A stretch of DNA of 64,000 bases from Cunninghamia lanceolata (GCA_027924645.1 BSBN01001225.1:13782001-13846000), one strand, 5' to 3'. Numbered from the stretch's first letter, positions 47,312 through 58,655 are shown. Translations and numbers: made by a program. Notes: a model not told the origin generated them from the letters alone.

Positions 47312-48505
47312 TGTTAGACTTAGGGCATACAACTGAGAGGGGGGTGAGTCAGTTGTATAAAACTTTCTCCAATAAAACACTTAAATCTTCTTAGTGATTA
47401 GCAATATTAATAATGAACCATAATGCATTCAAATCAAGAGCAAAAACACATCAACACATAAGACACAAAGATTTTGACGTGGAAAACCCAGTTAAGGGAA
47501 AAACCATGGGGTGATTAAACCAAGATTGTATTCTCTGTTAGAAGAATAGAAAGAACAAATGACACATGCCAATTAGGGCTCACTGCTTGAGCACACTGCT
47601 CACAAGAGGCTCACTGCCTACAAGAGACACACTGTCTATAAAGAAATAAATATCACATACATGAACTGGAGAATAGCATCTTCACCATGTTTGAATCAGT
47701 TCCATTTAAGCCCAATACTTCTGCTCTGCCTTTCTCTCTCCTCCTTGCTACAACACTCTCATCACCACAAGGACAACTTTGAAATAACTTTGCAACCCCT
47801 TATTTATACAAGGCATCGACTTAAGAATAATCATCTAAGTCAACAAACATCTACTAGAACATCCACAAGATGTGTAATACATCCAGTCAGCCAGTCTTAA
47901 GAAGAACACCATCATCCGATGGTTATTCTTCAAATGCGCACTCTAACTTCAATGTGGACCACCAACATGAACTGGACATGATCCAAAGATCACCACAACC
48001 TTTCCCAAATCACCAAGAACATCCACACTTCATCTGCTTGCTGGAATTCTTCTCTCCTTCATCCAGAGCTTTAAGAACACAGACTGTTATTACTATCACA
48101 AAGGAATAGGTGCTTCCGGACCTTCAAACCCTGAACCAATAGAGTTGATACTTCACAAGGACATCTTCAACACTCCCTCAAATCCACAAAATGGGATAAT
48201 GCATTTCCGGATCTCACTGGACCTTTCTGTGTCACTCTGTCACCTTTGAACACCTGTCGGAGCCAGTTCTACTTGAGTGGCCATAACTTCTTTAGATCTT
48301 CATGCGGACCTCTGAAAACTTGACTAGATCATCTCAAGACTCATATCTACAAACCCTTTAAACCACAATCTCTGATCTGCATCTTAACTAGGATCTCCAC
48401 TTCACTGTCTCCATTGCTCCTCTCTGCTCATCCAATCCTTCTCATCAATGCGACATGAGTATGTTGACATCAATGACAACACCGATTAGACCCATACTTG
48501 CAATA
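47312..48505 (-). repeat. copia B 5' LTR
   Basis: It matches the 3' LTR throughout. The terminal CAACA has become CAATA at 48501-48505, then GTTTT follows. Differences between the two LTRs look like roughly one in twenty by eye. Confidence 0.95.
47800..47808 (-). promoter_or_regulatory. copia B 5' LTR TATA box
   Basis: TATAAATAA followed by GGGGTT on the minus strand, conserved in both LTRs. Confidence 0.6.
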
Positions 48506-48510
48506 GTTTT

Positions 48511-49231
48511 AAGTATTGTGGTTGCTAAAGATTTGTATTTGGAACAACTAGATGTGAAAACTGCCTTTCTCCATGGTGGTTTGGAGGAGGAGATATACAT
48601 GGAACAACCCCAAGGATTTGAGGTCAAAGGTAAGGAGAAACTAGTGTCTAGATTGAAGAAGAGTTTGTATGGCCTGAAACAAGCAACTCGACAATGGTAT
48701 CTAAAATTTGATAGTTTTATGGCTGAGCAAGGCTACAGTTGGTGTAATTCTGACCATTGTGTTTATTTTAAGAGGTTGGATAAAGATAGCTACATTATTT
48801 TATGTTTATATGTTGATGACATGCTTGTAGCTAGGTCTAACATGGATCACATAAGAGAGTTAAAACAATAGTTAGCACAGTCATTTGATATGAAGGATCT
48901 GGGGGCAGAAAAACAAATCCTTGGTATGAAAATTTGTAGAGATAGGAAGATCAGAAAATTGACTCTATCTCAGGCTGCTTATGTTTAAAAGGTGTTGTAA
49001 ATATTCCATATGGAGAATGCAAAAGCTGTCAACACACCTTTACGTAGTCATTTGAAATTGACTAAGGAGATGTGTCCAAAGACACAAGAGGAGGAAGAAA
49101 AAATATCCAAGGTACCATATGCTTCAGCTATAGGAAGTTTAATGTATGCCATGGTATGCACAAGACCAGATATTGCACATGCTATAGGAGTCGTCAGCAG
49201 GTATATGAGTCATCCTAGATTGGAGCATTGA
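48511..49231 (+). pseudogene. copia C reverse transcriptase, 3' piece
   Basis: It resumes after copia B with LEQLDVKTAFLHGGLEEEIYMEQPQGF, SLYGLKQATRQWY and the catalytic L-Y-V-D-D-M near 48806-48823. The thumb and connection (DLGAEKQILGMKI, NAKAVNTPLRSHLKL, SAIGSLMYAMVCTRPDIAHAIG) follow. Stops lie at 48869, 48987 and 49229. Confidence 0.92.
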
Positions 49232-49234
49232 AAT

Positions 49235-49680
49235 ATGGTAAAATGGATTCTTAGTTATTTGAGAGGTACATCCATTAAAAACTTATGTTTTGGGGGCTCT
49301 AATACTGATTTAGCAGGCTCTGTAGACTTGGATTTGGCAGGGGATATTGATACCAGGCAAAGTACTACAGGTTATGTCTTTACTGTAGGTGGGACATCAG
49401 TGAGTTGGATTTCACAGTTGCAAAAGGTGGTTGCTTTATCCACCATAGAGGTAGAGTATGTAGCTGCAATAGAGGCAAGCAAGGAGATGATATGGCTACA
49501 ATCTTTCATGGAAGAATTGGGCAAACAACATGCTAATAGTTCTTTGTATACAGATAGTCAGAGTGTCATACATCTTGCAAAGAATTCTGCCTTGCATTCA
49601 AAGAGAAAACACATACAGTTGAGGTATCACTTTATTCGTCGGTGTTGGATAATGGACAGTTAAGGCTAGAAAAGATACAT
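49235..49680 (+). pseudogene. copia C RNase H
   Basis: Catalytic positions: DLDLAGD near 49326-49346, STIEVEY near 49438-49460, LYTDSQSVIHLAKN near 49546-49590 and KHIQLRYHFIR near 49609-49638. It follows the copia order. The frame is lost just after 49660, before the usual NPADMFTK phrase, which can be seen in another frame near 49690-49715. Confidence 0.9.
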
Positions 49681-49850
49681 ACAAATGAAAATCCAGCGGA
49701 TATGTTTACAAAGGTAGTGACAAGGGAGAAGCTGAGCTCCTCTTCAGCTTCAGTTGGTCTTCAAGACTAAAACAATAAAATCAGAACAATAGAGTCCAGG
49801 GGGCTTATTTCCAGTGGGAGCTGCATGCACAACAGTGTCATCCAGGATAA

Positions 49851-49929
49851 GTCTCCAAGTGGGAGATTGTTTGGTGTGAAGCCTGATCAGTCTCTAAGTG
49901 GGAGATTGTTGGTAGGTGGTGACTGATCA
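49851..49929 (+). repeat. duplicated polypurine tract plus LTR start of copia C
   Basis: GTCTCCAAGTGGGAGATTGT at 49851 is followed by TGGTGTGAAGCCTGATCA, then GTCTCTAAGTGGGAGATTGT at 49890 and TGGTAGGTGGTGACTGATCA. So a 39-bp unit containing polypurine tract and LTR-like start is present twice. The second tract (49896-49906) abuts the true 3' LTR. Confidence 0.85.
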
Positions 49930-50303
49930 GGTAAGTACTGTACACTAGCCATGTATCCTTGCCGGGGTTTAGGGGCGCAACCCCTGAAAAAAAAATTTGG
50001 AGCGACATAAAAAAACCTATTTTGTAACCAACATAAGGCTTGATAAAAGCAGCTAAGGGTTAGGGTTTTTGGATATATTGTATTGTAGCATTTGCAATGG
50101 TATTGAGTTGCAGGAATTATTGGTTGTAATCAGTTTGATTTACTGGATAATAATATTGGACTCTCTGTTGGTGGATGTAGCCCAAGTTTGGGTGAACCAC
50201 GTTAAAACTTGTCTCTCGTTGTTATTATTTTTGTGTATTTTTCATTCCTCTATTTAATCTTTATTTGCATTTAATTGATATCTTCTGCTGGCTAACCCTA
50301 ACA
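49907..50303 (+). repeat. copia C 3' LTR (397 bp)
   Basis: TGTTGGTAGG ... CTAACCCTAACA, followed by CTCCT at 50304-50308. It lacks about 60 bp present in the 5' LTR. Confidence 0.95.
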
Positions 50304-51306
50304 CTCCTTTCCTTTCATATGCTTTATCCCACATAAGGACTAAATCTGAAATTCTAAAAGCCTTAACTCTAGCTCTTTTGTTAAACCAACACTTGACAAT
50401 AGCTTGATGTTTAGCAAATTGATCAAATGTTCTATTCCTTTTTTCTTCTAGGTGCATTAACTGAAGTAACCTGACTTCTTGTTTGTTATCTATGCCTAGA
50501 TATTCTTGTGTAAATTGCAATGTGGGGATATTTAGGTTAATAGGGAGGATGGGATCCACCCCATATACTAGGTGAAAAGGAGAATTTCCTAATGCAGCCT
50601 TCATCCTGGTTCTATCTACCCACAATGCATACTTTAATAGGGTGTTCCACTCCCTTGGGTTCTTTTCTATCAATTTCTTTATGATGTTCAACAAATTCTT
50701 GTATGTAGGCTTTGCTAATCCATTCCCTTGAGGATAGTAATTTGAAGAGAACTTCAAAATAATTCCATGGTCAAAAGCCCAACTTGATAATCTTATTGAT
50801 GCAAAGGCAAATCCATTGTCACATACTAAAGTATAAGGAACTCCATACCTGGTTACTATGTTGCTTTCCAAGAACTTGATCACAACCTCAGCATTGCATG
50901 TCTTACTACTAACAGCTTCAGTCCACCTAGTACAATAATTAGTAACAGTCAACACATACTTGTGGCCTGAAGATGATGGAGGGTTGATAGGTCCTATGAA
51001 ATCCATCCCCCATTGAGCAAATGGGCACATCTCCATCACTAGTTGCAAGGGATGAGTAGCATACCTTTCTCTATTTGTAGAAACCTGACACATATGACAA
51101 GATTTGATGTGTTCAGCCGTATCTTTAAAAATAGTGGGCCAGTAATACCCTGCTCTGAGGATAGCATGAGTGGTAGCTAAGTATGATCCATGTGCAGTTT
51201 CAAACTTGTCATGTAATTCTATTAACACTTTGTCTGCTTCTTGCCTTTCTAGGCATCTAAGATATATTCCCTCATAGTTCTTCTTGAAAAGAACTCCTTT
51301 TATCAT
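50304..51306 (-). pseudogene. gypsy D integrase (main piece)
   Basis: Zinc region H...H (ELHDKFETAHG) and CHMC near 51090-51105; core with GMDFIGP (first Asp), VCDNG (second Asp) and PQGNGLAKPT, where the catalytic Glu reads Lys; then a long linker ending at the copia C insertion. It is open over more than 300 codons, the best preserved pol piece of gypsy D. The Glu-to-Lys change would abolish strand transfer. Confidence 0.9.
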
Positions 51307-51348
51307 GTATTTTTGTGATCTTATTTTTAAGGCTCTCCTCTGTGAGGC

Positions 51349-52011
51349 CTACAACCTTGAAGGACATCTTCCAGTAATCAAGATATGCCTGATGTCTGAA
51401 TACCATTCTACAGTTTCCTTTTTCTTTATGACATATTGTTGGCTCATGATGTTAGGATCAATTTCAGATATCATCTGACTCAAGGCTTGTCCTCTCACTA
51501 ATTTCATGGGTGTTATGTCCATATCATACTCTTGGAGGACAGTTATCCATTTGGTTCTCTTTTCACCTGGTTCACTTTGCATTGAAAGCATCTTTACTGC
51601 TACATCTGGTACTATAGCAATCACTTTACTTCTCAACATGTAATGTCTAAACTTCTTGACTGCTCGGGCTAAAGCAAGTACTTGTCTTTCAACATCCATA
51701 TATCTAAGTTTTGCATCCCTAAAAGGACAACTCATAAAGGCTATAGGCTTTTCTTCTTTAGCCTCATTTCTTTGTGTCAGTACTACTGCAGACATATGCT
51801 TTGAAGTAAATGAGTATATGTAAAAATCTTTGGTGTAATCTAGACTAATTAGAATAGGAGCATCAGATATAGCTTTCTTGATATCTTCAAAAGCTGCTCT
51901 AGCTTTAGGTGTCCACTCAATTTTGGCATCCTTCTTGAGCATTACATTCAATGGTCTGACAATCTTTGCAAAACTAGTAATGAATTTTCTAACAAAATTG
52001 TATCTTACCAA
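51349..52011 (-). pseudogene. gypsy D thumb and degenerate gypsy RNase H
   Basis: VRKFITSFAKIVRPLNVMLKK leads into the RNase H-like region: DFYIYSFTSKHMSAVV (no Asp at the first active position), EKPIAFMSCPFRDAKLRYMDVERQVLALARAVKKFRHYM, then IAIVPDVAVK. The region after it goes straight to the integrase linker, so no second RNase H lies between RNase H and integrase. The gene changes frame at about 52000 between this piece and RT. Confidence 0.82.
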
Positions 52012-53052
52012 AGTAAGATCTGAGCTCCTTCTTACTTCTAGGAAGTTGTATCTTCATGATTGATTCTACTCTCACAGTGTCAATGATGATACCATTCTCT
52101 GTTATCAGGTGACCTAATAATTTCCCTCTGGTTACCCCAAATATGCATTTCTTAGGGTTTAGGGATATTCCATAATGTTCACATTTCTTTAGTACTTTCC
52201 TAAGATCTTCCACATGATTCCCTCTCTCTTTAGAGAAAACAGTCAAGTCATCCATGTATATGACGATGCATTTACCAATTAATCAACTGAAGGCTATATC
52301 CATTGCTCACTGAAAGGTGGCTCCAACATTTATCAATCCAAAGGGCATGCACCTATAGGTGAATATTCCCCACTTAGTGGTAAATGTAGTCTTTAGTCTA
52401 TCTATCTTGTCTACCATCACTTGGTTGTAACCTGAAAAACCATCCAAAAATGACATCATCTTTGCACCATTTACAATCTGCAAGACCTCATCTAGAGAAG
52501 GCAAAGGATAATTATCCTTTTCAGAAGCTCTATTTAAATTTCTGAAGTCTACACACAACCTAATGTCACCATTCTTCTTCCTTACTGGGACCAAGTTAGC
52601 CACCCATGTAGAATGTCTCACAGGAAATATGATCCTGGCATTAAGTAATTTCTTCACTTCTTCAAAAATGATAGGCTCCAACAAAGCATTAACAAGTCTC
52701 TGCTTTTGTCTAAAGGGCTTCACAATTGGTTTTAACGGTATAGTATGAGTGATGATTGAAGTATCATAAGTTTTCAACTCATCATATGTTCAGGCAATAA
52801 CATGAATATAATCTTTAAGTGCTTGGGTTATCCCTACCATTTCTTCCTCTATACACACTTTTCCAATCAGGACATTCCTTTTTTCTACATCATGTCCTGT
52901 GTTAACTAATGAATATTCTCATCCATCTTCTTTAGGGAGATCTTTCTATTTCAGCATGTTATCTAAATCAAATGCTCTTTCCAACTCTATCATTCCTTTA
53001 GGAAGCTTGTTACTGGGCAGCTCTATGATCTCTTCTTTTTCCAAGGTATGAT
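51989..53052 (-). pseudogene. gypsy D reverse transcriptase, with upstream linker
   Basis: Linker codons (52778-53052) with two or three stops lead to IIFPVRHSTWVANLVPVRKKNGDIRLCVDFRNLN, then FSGYNQVMVDK, MPFGLINVGATFQ and the catalytic Y-M-D-D at 52247-52258. Stops occur near 52307 and in the linker. Gypsy E is inserted at 53053, upstream of the linker, so protease and any early RNase H of this element are beyond the window. Confidence 0.88.
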
Positions 53053-53279
53053 TGTTGACCTATTTTTCCTCTTCCCAAAGTTAAATAGTTCACCTTGTAT
53101 TTTCCTTGAAAATCCTATAGAAGTGACCCTATAGGCTTAAATCCTTCAAATAATTATGCCATGCCTTGTCAAAAAATCTAAAAAATATCACCTTGAGAAT
53201 CTTTGCAAAAAACCTAGAAAAACCTAGAAATCTTTTAGCTTCAAGTATTTTCTATCGCTGGGATTTCTTAGTTTCATGC

Positions 53280-55180
53280 TTGTATTTCAATATGCATTGT
53301 TGAATGTACATTCACATATACATTCACCCATGCATGTTTGGAACATACATTCATAATATACAAAGGCCTAGATGCAATCAACAAACATACAAGGATGAAT
53401 GTAAATTTTACAATGTACATTGGCAGAACATACAAAGGGCTTTTGCCAAAGATAGAAGGAGATATGCATGTGCAATATAGTAAGGTAAGTGTAATAGTGG
53501 CTTGTACATTTCACTTTGTATGTTTGCATATACAAAACCGATATACAAGGGGTTAAACATACAAGAAAAACATGCATCGGGAACATACAAAGAAATGCAT
53601 ACAAAAAGCCTTTGTACATCGGCAAATATGCAAGGGTCAATGTACAAAAGGAGAATGTATATCAGGTTGTATGTTCGCACATACAAGGCCAAAGATGTAA
53701 TTAGTGGGGTCCGCTAAATGCACAATGCGATTGTATCTTACATACAAGTCACATTGTATATGCGAGATACAAAGGGTCACATACAAAGAAAAGATGCAAA
53801 GGCTTTTGCATATCGACGACATACAAAGGCAATTGTATGTCTGATATACAAGAAGAAATATACAAGTGAACAAGTGCAAGGTGGACGCGGTAAAGATAGT
53901 TAATTGCATTTGCAAGTCATTTTGGAGTTCGCGCATTGTATGTTGGGTTTGTATGTTCCCAACATACAATGGAAACATGCAAAGGAAAAATGTACAGGGC
54001 TGACATACATTTGGTGGGGCCCGTGAACATACAAAGTAGAATGCACATCGGGCACTTGCAAAGGAAATATACAAGGGGGAAAATATGCAAGGTGGACCTA
54101 ATAGGAAGATCAAAAGTAGTCGATAGTCTCCTGAGTTCAGCAGTTTGTATATTTTGCATGTATATACGATATACAAAAGAAAGATACATACAACCCAGAC
54201 CTATTATAAAGTTCAAAAGTGGCCCATAATCTGCTGGAGTCCACATTGTATGTACGTAGGTGATTGCATGCGCCGATATACATTTGAATATACAAGGAGG
54301 CAGATGCAAAGGAAATATACAAAGTCAACATGCAAGGGAAAGTGGTTAAAAGCTGGGACCCACCGCTTGTATATTTGCGATTGTATGTTTGCATATACAA
54401 TCAAATATGCATTCCTAATATACAAGTCGGATCTAAAAAGAGCATAATTTCTAGTTGATAAAGGGCAGAATTCTACAGTTTGTATGTATAATTTGCTTGC
54501 ATACATATGGCATTGTATATTGCGATATACAAAAGGAGACATACAAAGGGGAAAACATACAAGGTGGACACAACTAGGAACTCAAATATAGTTAATGATC
54601 TTTTCGGGTCCATGGCTTGCATGTATATGGCGTTTGTATATGCCCATATACAAAGAATGAAGATACAAGGCCTGGATTTCAATTTTCCCCCAATCTGATT
54701 GATAAAGTGGCTGACGTCTAGCTTACATGTTATGTACATTGTATATGCCAACATACAAAGAAGGTACATGCAAACCGGACCCGATGGTAATTTCAAGCTT
54801 GCTTCATAATCTTTTGAGTTCCATATGGTGTGTATATTTGCGATTGTATGTTTGTATATACAATGCGATATGCAAAGAAAAGATGCAAGGAAGAAGATGC
54901 ACTTTTTTCAGTGATGTTTCTCAGACCAACTCAGCGATAAATCAGGCGGTGCCACGTGTCAGGGGGCATACATGCAAAAGTTGATACAAAGGTAAAAAGG
55001 CTTGTGATTGTATGTTGCAATTGTACCTTTACACATTGTACATTTACACATACATTTGCACATACAAGGGAACATACAAAGAGTTATGCATATCCAAAGG
55101 CCGATTTAGATACTGAATAATACATAGATGTAAAGCGATATATACACATATGCAAAGCGATATTTACAAAGGTGCAAAGT
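53280..55180 (+). repeat. degenerate tandem array of TTGTAT/ATACAA stem-loops
   Basis: By eye about 35 ATACAA and 17 TTGTAT hexamers occur, many as ATACAAAGG or ATACAAGG. Perfect or near-perfect short inverted repeats lie at 53516-53535, 53667-53686, 53949-53969, 54381-54400, 54513-54532, 54634-54653, 54739-54758 and 54844-54863, with loops of 2-4 bases. Between them a diverged spacer recurs (GAGTCCA/GGGTCC before TTGTAT, GGTGGACC after). The unit is about 105-150 bp. The many ORFs here are by-products of the repeat. Confidence 0.85.
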
Positions 55181-55588
55181 GATATATACAAGCAGTTGAC
55201 TGAAACTTTTACTGCCCATATCTCCTCCATTTTAACAAACTTCCACATGCTGCAAAAGGCAAAAATGCATGTTTTTGCCTCCTCTTTCATTTGGCAGGTT
55301 TTTCAGGGGAATACTCTCACTTTTCAATTTTGGATTTCAATTTGCATGTTTTGGGCGACTGGACGTTTCAGCGACCATTTTGGGCAGATGCAGATATTTG
55401 TTGCATTCATTGTTGTAGGAGGATGATGTAGCATCTTGCATTAAAGACTCATAATATCTCCCACCTGCCTAGTTCCAGATATTTCCACACCATAATTTTT
55501 GCAGGTGGACATCCCTTCAGATAGATATTTTCCTGTTACAGCTCATGGAGTGAATTTTGTAACCAACTTAGGGCATTTTTTGGAATGC

Positions 55589-55595
55589 TATATAT
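55589..55595 (+). promoter_or_regulatory. gypsy E LTR TATA-like box
   Basis: GCTATATATATGC near two thirds of the LTR, downstream of the stem-loop array, is a candidate U3 core promoter. Confidence 0.4.
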
Positions 55596-56139
55596 ATGCA
55601 TTTGTAAGTTGTAAATAAGGTTGGACAATTTTTAGCATTTAGGCTTTTTCTATTTTCCAAATAGAGTTTTCTGCTACTATAACTTTGCCTTCTCATCAAA
55701 TATATGCAAGTTATTTTGCCTCTTTTACTGAGTTTTAGTTTAGTGTGAATCTTCATATGATTGTCTATGAACATATTGTTCCTTTCAATCATCTTGTTTC
55801 TCACCTCTGCTAGGATCAGTTGAATCTATGTATGTCATACTTGTTGTATTTGGTTATGTTATGCATTTTCTCAGTGCTGTAGGAGTTCTTTTGTTTAACT
55901 TGGTGAATCACCCTTTACTTTCAAGTTTTTCATTTCAACTTTCATTCAAAAGCATTCCTTCTCCCTTTTCCTCTTAAGATTTAGTAGTTTTAGGTGATAA
56001 CCAGTTAAGAAAGCTAGCCTTCTTCAGAGGTCTAATCTTATTTAGCAAAGTCCCACACTTAGAGATCATTCCCATGTTACTCTAGATTGTTGAAGTTTTA
56101 CAACTGCAACAAGGGTACAAATCTGGGTGATAACAACTT

Positions 56140-56159
56140 TGGCATGCCCGGTGGGACTC
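56140..56159 (+). other. gypsy E primer-binding site (probable)
   Basis: TGGCATGCCCGGTGGGACTC starts four bases after the LTR. TGGC at this place is usual for primer sites. The best match I can recall is tRNA-Lys (TGGCGCC...GTGGGGCTC), which agrees at most but not all positions, so the tRNA identity is tentative. Confidence 0.5.
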
Positions 56160-56307
56160 AAGAGTTAGAAAATAATCCAAATACTACCTTTTGTTACTGG
56201 TTTTGATGTGCAGCCAGTGATTTTTAGACCTGTAAGAGGTTAAAAAATGCATATCTCGTGACTCCTATTGAGGAAAGACAAGCAGATCAGTTATGTTGTT
56301 ACATTAT

Positions 56308-57780
56308 ATGAGAAAGATTCAAACTCAGAGTTCAAGTTCATTTGATTACTTGCAGCTGTCTCCACCAAGAAGATAGAGTAGAGCTATAGTAAGGACCCCA
56401 GATTCTAAAAGGATACAATCAACTCCACCAAATTTCAGGCCAGTTGCCTCTGTAGTTCATGTAGCAACACAAGCAAATCCACCCTCAGCTGTTCCAATGG
56501 CAAGAAATTAGCCATTTGTGGCTTTTGATGGGGGCAGCCCATTGAATTTAATAGTACATGATGTTATACCTATGACAACTTTGAAGAGTCTGCCTTATTT
56601 CACAGGGGAGAATCAAACTACCCCTATTGAGCACATTAGAGACGTAGCTTCTCTATGTGGTGTTCATCATATAACCCAAGAAAATGTAGCCATCAAGCTG
56701 CTGGTTGCCTCTTTCAAGGGAAAAGTATTTCAATGGTTTAGGAGTTTACCAGTACAAACCATTACAACTTGGGATGATCTAGGTGATAAGTTAAATAAGC
56801 AATTTCAAGATAAATCAGACTTGTCATTGGTTGAATAGATGACTACAATAAAGAGAACTCCCCAGGAGCAAATGATAGATTTCAACTTCAGATTTCAGAA
56901 GACATGGGACAAAATTTCTGCCATGGTAAGGCCTCTAGCTGAATATGCTTTTCTGTATTTTTTGAAAGCCCTAAATAGTGATATTTCAGTAATGATACAA
57001 TCATTAGGAGGTACTAGTTTACCTAATGCATATGAAATAGCTATTAGAGAAGATAATAGCTTGATTCAGGTTGGAAAAATAGCACCTAGACCACCGATGC
57101 CCATCTTCCCTGAGATTCAAGCTTTAATGCCCTTACTAATTCCATATTTTGCCCCTTTACCTACTATTGTAGCATTACCAAGTGCTGCCAATTATGAAAA
57201 CACTACTTCTAGCTCATCACAAGAGTTGAAAGATATTAAAAATAGCCAACAGAAAATAGAGAACATCCTGCAAACTTTTGGGAATGAGCTAGTAAACATA
57301 AAAAAATAGCAGTCCCAGAGCAAGCAGCCTTATCAGCCACAACCTCAAGGGCAAAATTAGCCTTATCAAGGGCAAAACCAACCATATCAGGCCAATAGGC
57401 GTCCATATCAAAGCAATTACCAAGGTACCAGGTAGAACATGAACCAGAGGCCTTTCTAGACTTATAACCCAGTGCCCATTAATGTTGTTAAGGACCTTGT
57501 CCCTATTCAGAATAACCTTGCAATTGAATACAAATGGTGTTTTCCATGCAATCAGCCACACAGTCAGGCAGCCTATTTAGATGGAGTTATAAATCAGGCC
57601 TTAATGGTATAGAGTGTTGCAATCTCACAACCAAGCATACCTAATGATGGGGCTGCAGAACAGTAGGAGCAACCTCATAATGATTCTGCCTTCATAAATT
57701 GGCAAGAAGGTGAATTCTGTGGTATAAACAGCAATAATACTCTAGTTGTGGTGAATACAAGAGCCAAGAAGAGGGGTTAT
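56308..57780 (+). pseudogene. gypsy E gag
   Basis: The in-frame ATG at 56308 is upstream of the first conserved block. The retrotransposon gag domain is LPYFTGENQTTPIEHIRD (near 56590-56643), LLVASFKGKVFQWFRSLP, TTWDDLGDKLNKQF and TPQEQMIDFNFRFQKTWD. Then follow a Pro/Ser linker, a heptad-like run before 57309, a PYQ/Q-rich tail (57310-57450) and a knuckle-like C-F-P-C-N-Q-P-H near 57540-57565 whose last Cys is Tyr. TAG codons at 56389, 56512, 56836, 57307 and later mostly replace Gln. Confidence 0.87.
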
Positions 57781-58655
57781 GAGGTAGATCAAGTAGCAAA
57801 TAGAGGAAAAGGACCTGCTGATGCTTCTACATCCCAGACTCGCCATATTTTACAAAGAAATACTTCAGCAACAGCAAGGGAAATGCCTCATTTATAGGCT
57901 GATACTGTTGCTACAAAGTCACAACAAAAGGTAAGTGTCACTCCATCTTTCAATATTATTGAAAATATGAAAAAGATGAATGTGACAATGTCTATGTGGG
58001 ATTCTCTAGCCATCCTTGGCCAAAAGGACATATTGCAATCTGCATTGTTTGATCTGAAAATTCCCAATGATGCAATTGTTGACCCAACTAGAACTGTCCT
58101 TACTAATTCATCCCAGGACAATAATAAACAACCAAACCACTTCCATTTTATGTGTCTTTATTAATTGGAGACAAGTTAGTACATAATTGCATGGTGGATA
58201 GTGGTGCAAGCAGTTATGTGATGCCAAAGCATATTGTAGATCAATTAGGGTTGAAATACCAGCCCCTTGAGAAGGGTGTGCTTCAACTAGATGGCATACC
58301 TGTTAATACTGTGGGTGTCATCAAAGACCTAGGTCTCACTCTGCACACTTGCCCAAATGTTTCCATTTCCCAGGAGGTGTTCATCATAGATTTGCCTCCT
58401 TATTTTGCCATGTGCTTGTCAAGAGAGTTCACAGCCAAGATAGGAGGATACTTATCCTCGGACTGGTCCCACATGTTTTTTAGGACCAGATATGGCACAA
58501 AAGTAACCTTAAAATCTAAATTGCTTTCAAATAATCACATAGAGCCTTATGTTCCAAGTGTTGTTAATGCAAATTGCTTTATTTCTGATGATCTTGAGCT
58601 TGTAGTTGCTCAAGAGTTACAAGCTGAAAGTATACCAGAGGTGGTGTTAAAGTAG
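57781..58655 (+). pseudogene. gypsy E linker and aspartic protease
   Basis: The linker TMSMWDSLAILGQKDIL (57985 on) equals the TMSMLVMDALYIPGQ region of gypsy-1. A one-base deletion near 58140 shifts into the protease frame: SLLIGDKLVHNCMVDSGASSYVMPKH, with the active D-S-G-A at 58197-58208 intact. LSREFTAKIGGYLSSDWSH follows. It ends at TAG 58653-58655. Confidence 0.88.

Larger units (their letters stand above)
41589..48505 (-). mobile_element. copia B: Ty1/copia element nested in copia C
   Basis: LTRs of about 1195 bp flank a leftward gag-pol. PBS and polypurine tract are in place, and the target duplication GTTTT is at 41584-41588 and 48506-48510. It is the best preserved copia element here, with uninterrupted reading for 552 codons (45313-46971) and 421 codons (43388-44653). 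The LTR fragment at 1-343 is the same family. Confidence 0.97.
38390..50303 (+). mobile_element. copia C: Ty1/copia element split by copia B
   Basis: The 5' LTR (38390-38846), PBS, gag, protease, integrase, RT, RNase H, polypurine tract and 3' LTR (49907-50303) are on the plus strand. The target duplication CTCCT is on both sides. RT is interrupted at 41588/48511 by copia B. It is a different copia lineage from A, B and G (short LTRs, YVDD RT). Confidence 0.95.
30468..53052 (-). mobile_element. gypsy D: Ty3/gypsy with a large extra ORF downstream of pol
   Basis: Minus-strand order, right to left, is RT (53052-51989), RNase H, integrase (51306-50304 plus 38389-38237), spacer, extra ORF (35915-31557), 3' LTR. 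Copia C interrupts the integrase with target duplication CTCCT at 38385-38389 and 50304-50308. Gypsy E cuts it upstream of RT at 53053. The left edge TGTTAGTC at 30468 falls inside copia G gag. The 5' LTR, gag and protease are beyond the window. Confidence 0.85.
53053..56135 (+). repeat. gypsy E 5' LTR (3083 bp)
   Basis: It begins TGTTGACCTATTTTTCC and ends GGGTGATAACA. The first 1.4 kb can be compared with the 3' LTR at 62588-64000: nearly the same, with scattered changes and small indels. It carries the stem-loop array (53516-54863), a TATA-like box at 55589 and a U5-like right part without coding content. Confidence 0.92.

Noticed and set aside
53368..54796. Many overlapping ORFs on both strands, rich in Cys, Tyr and Met
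   Set aside because: They are translations of the ATACAA/TTGTAT repeat array in every frame. The same residues recur on both strands.
53280..55180. CRISPR-like array
   Set aside because: Repeats are palindromic hexamer-based and irregular in spacing, lie inside a plant LTR, and no cas-like gene exists.
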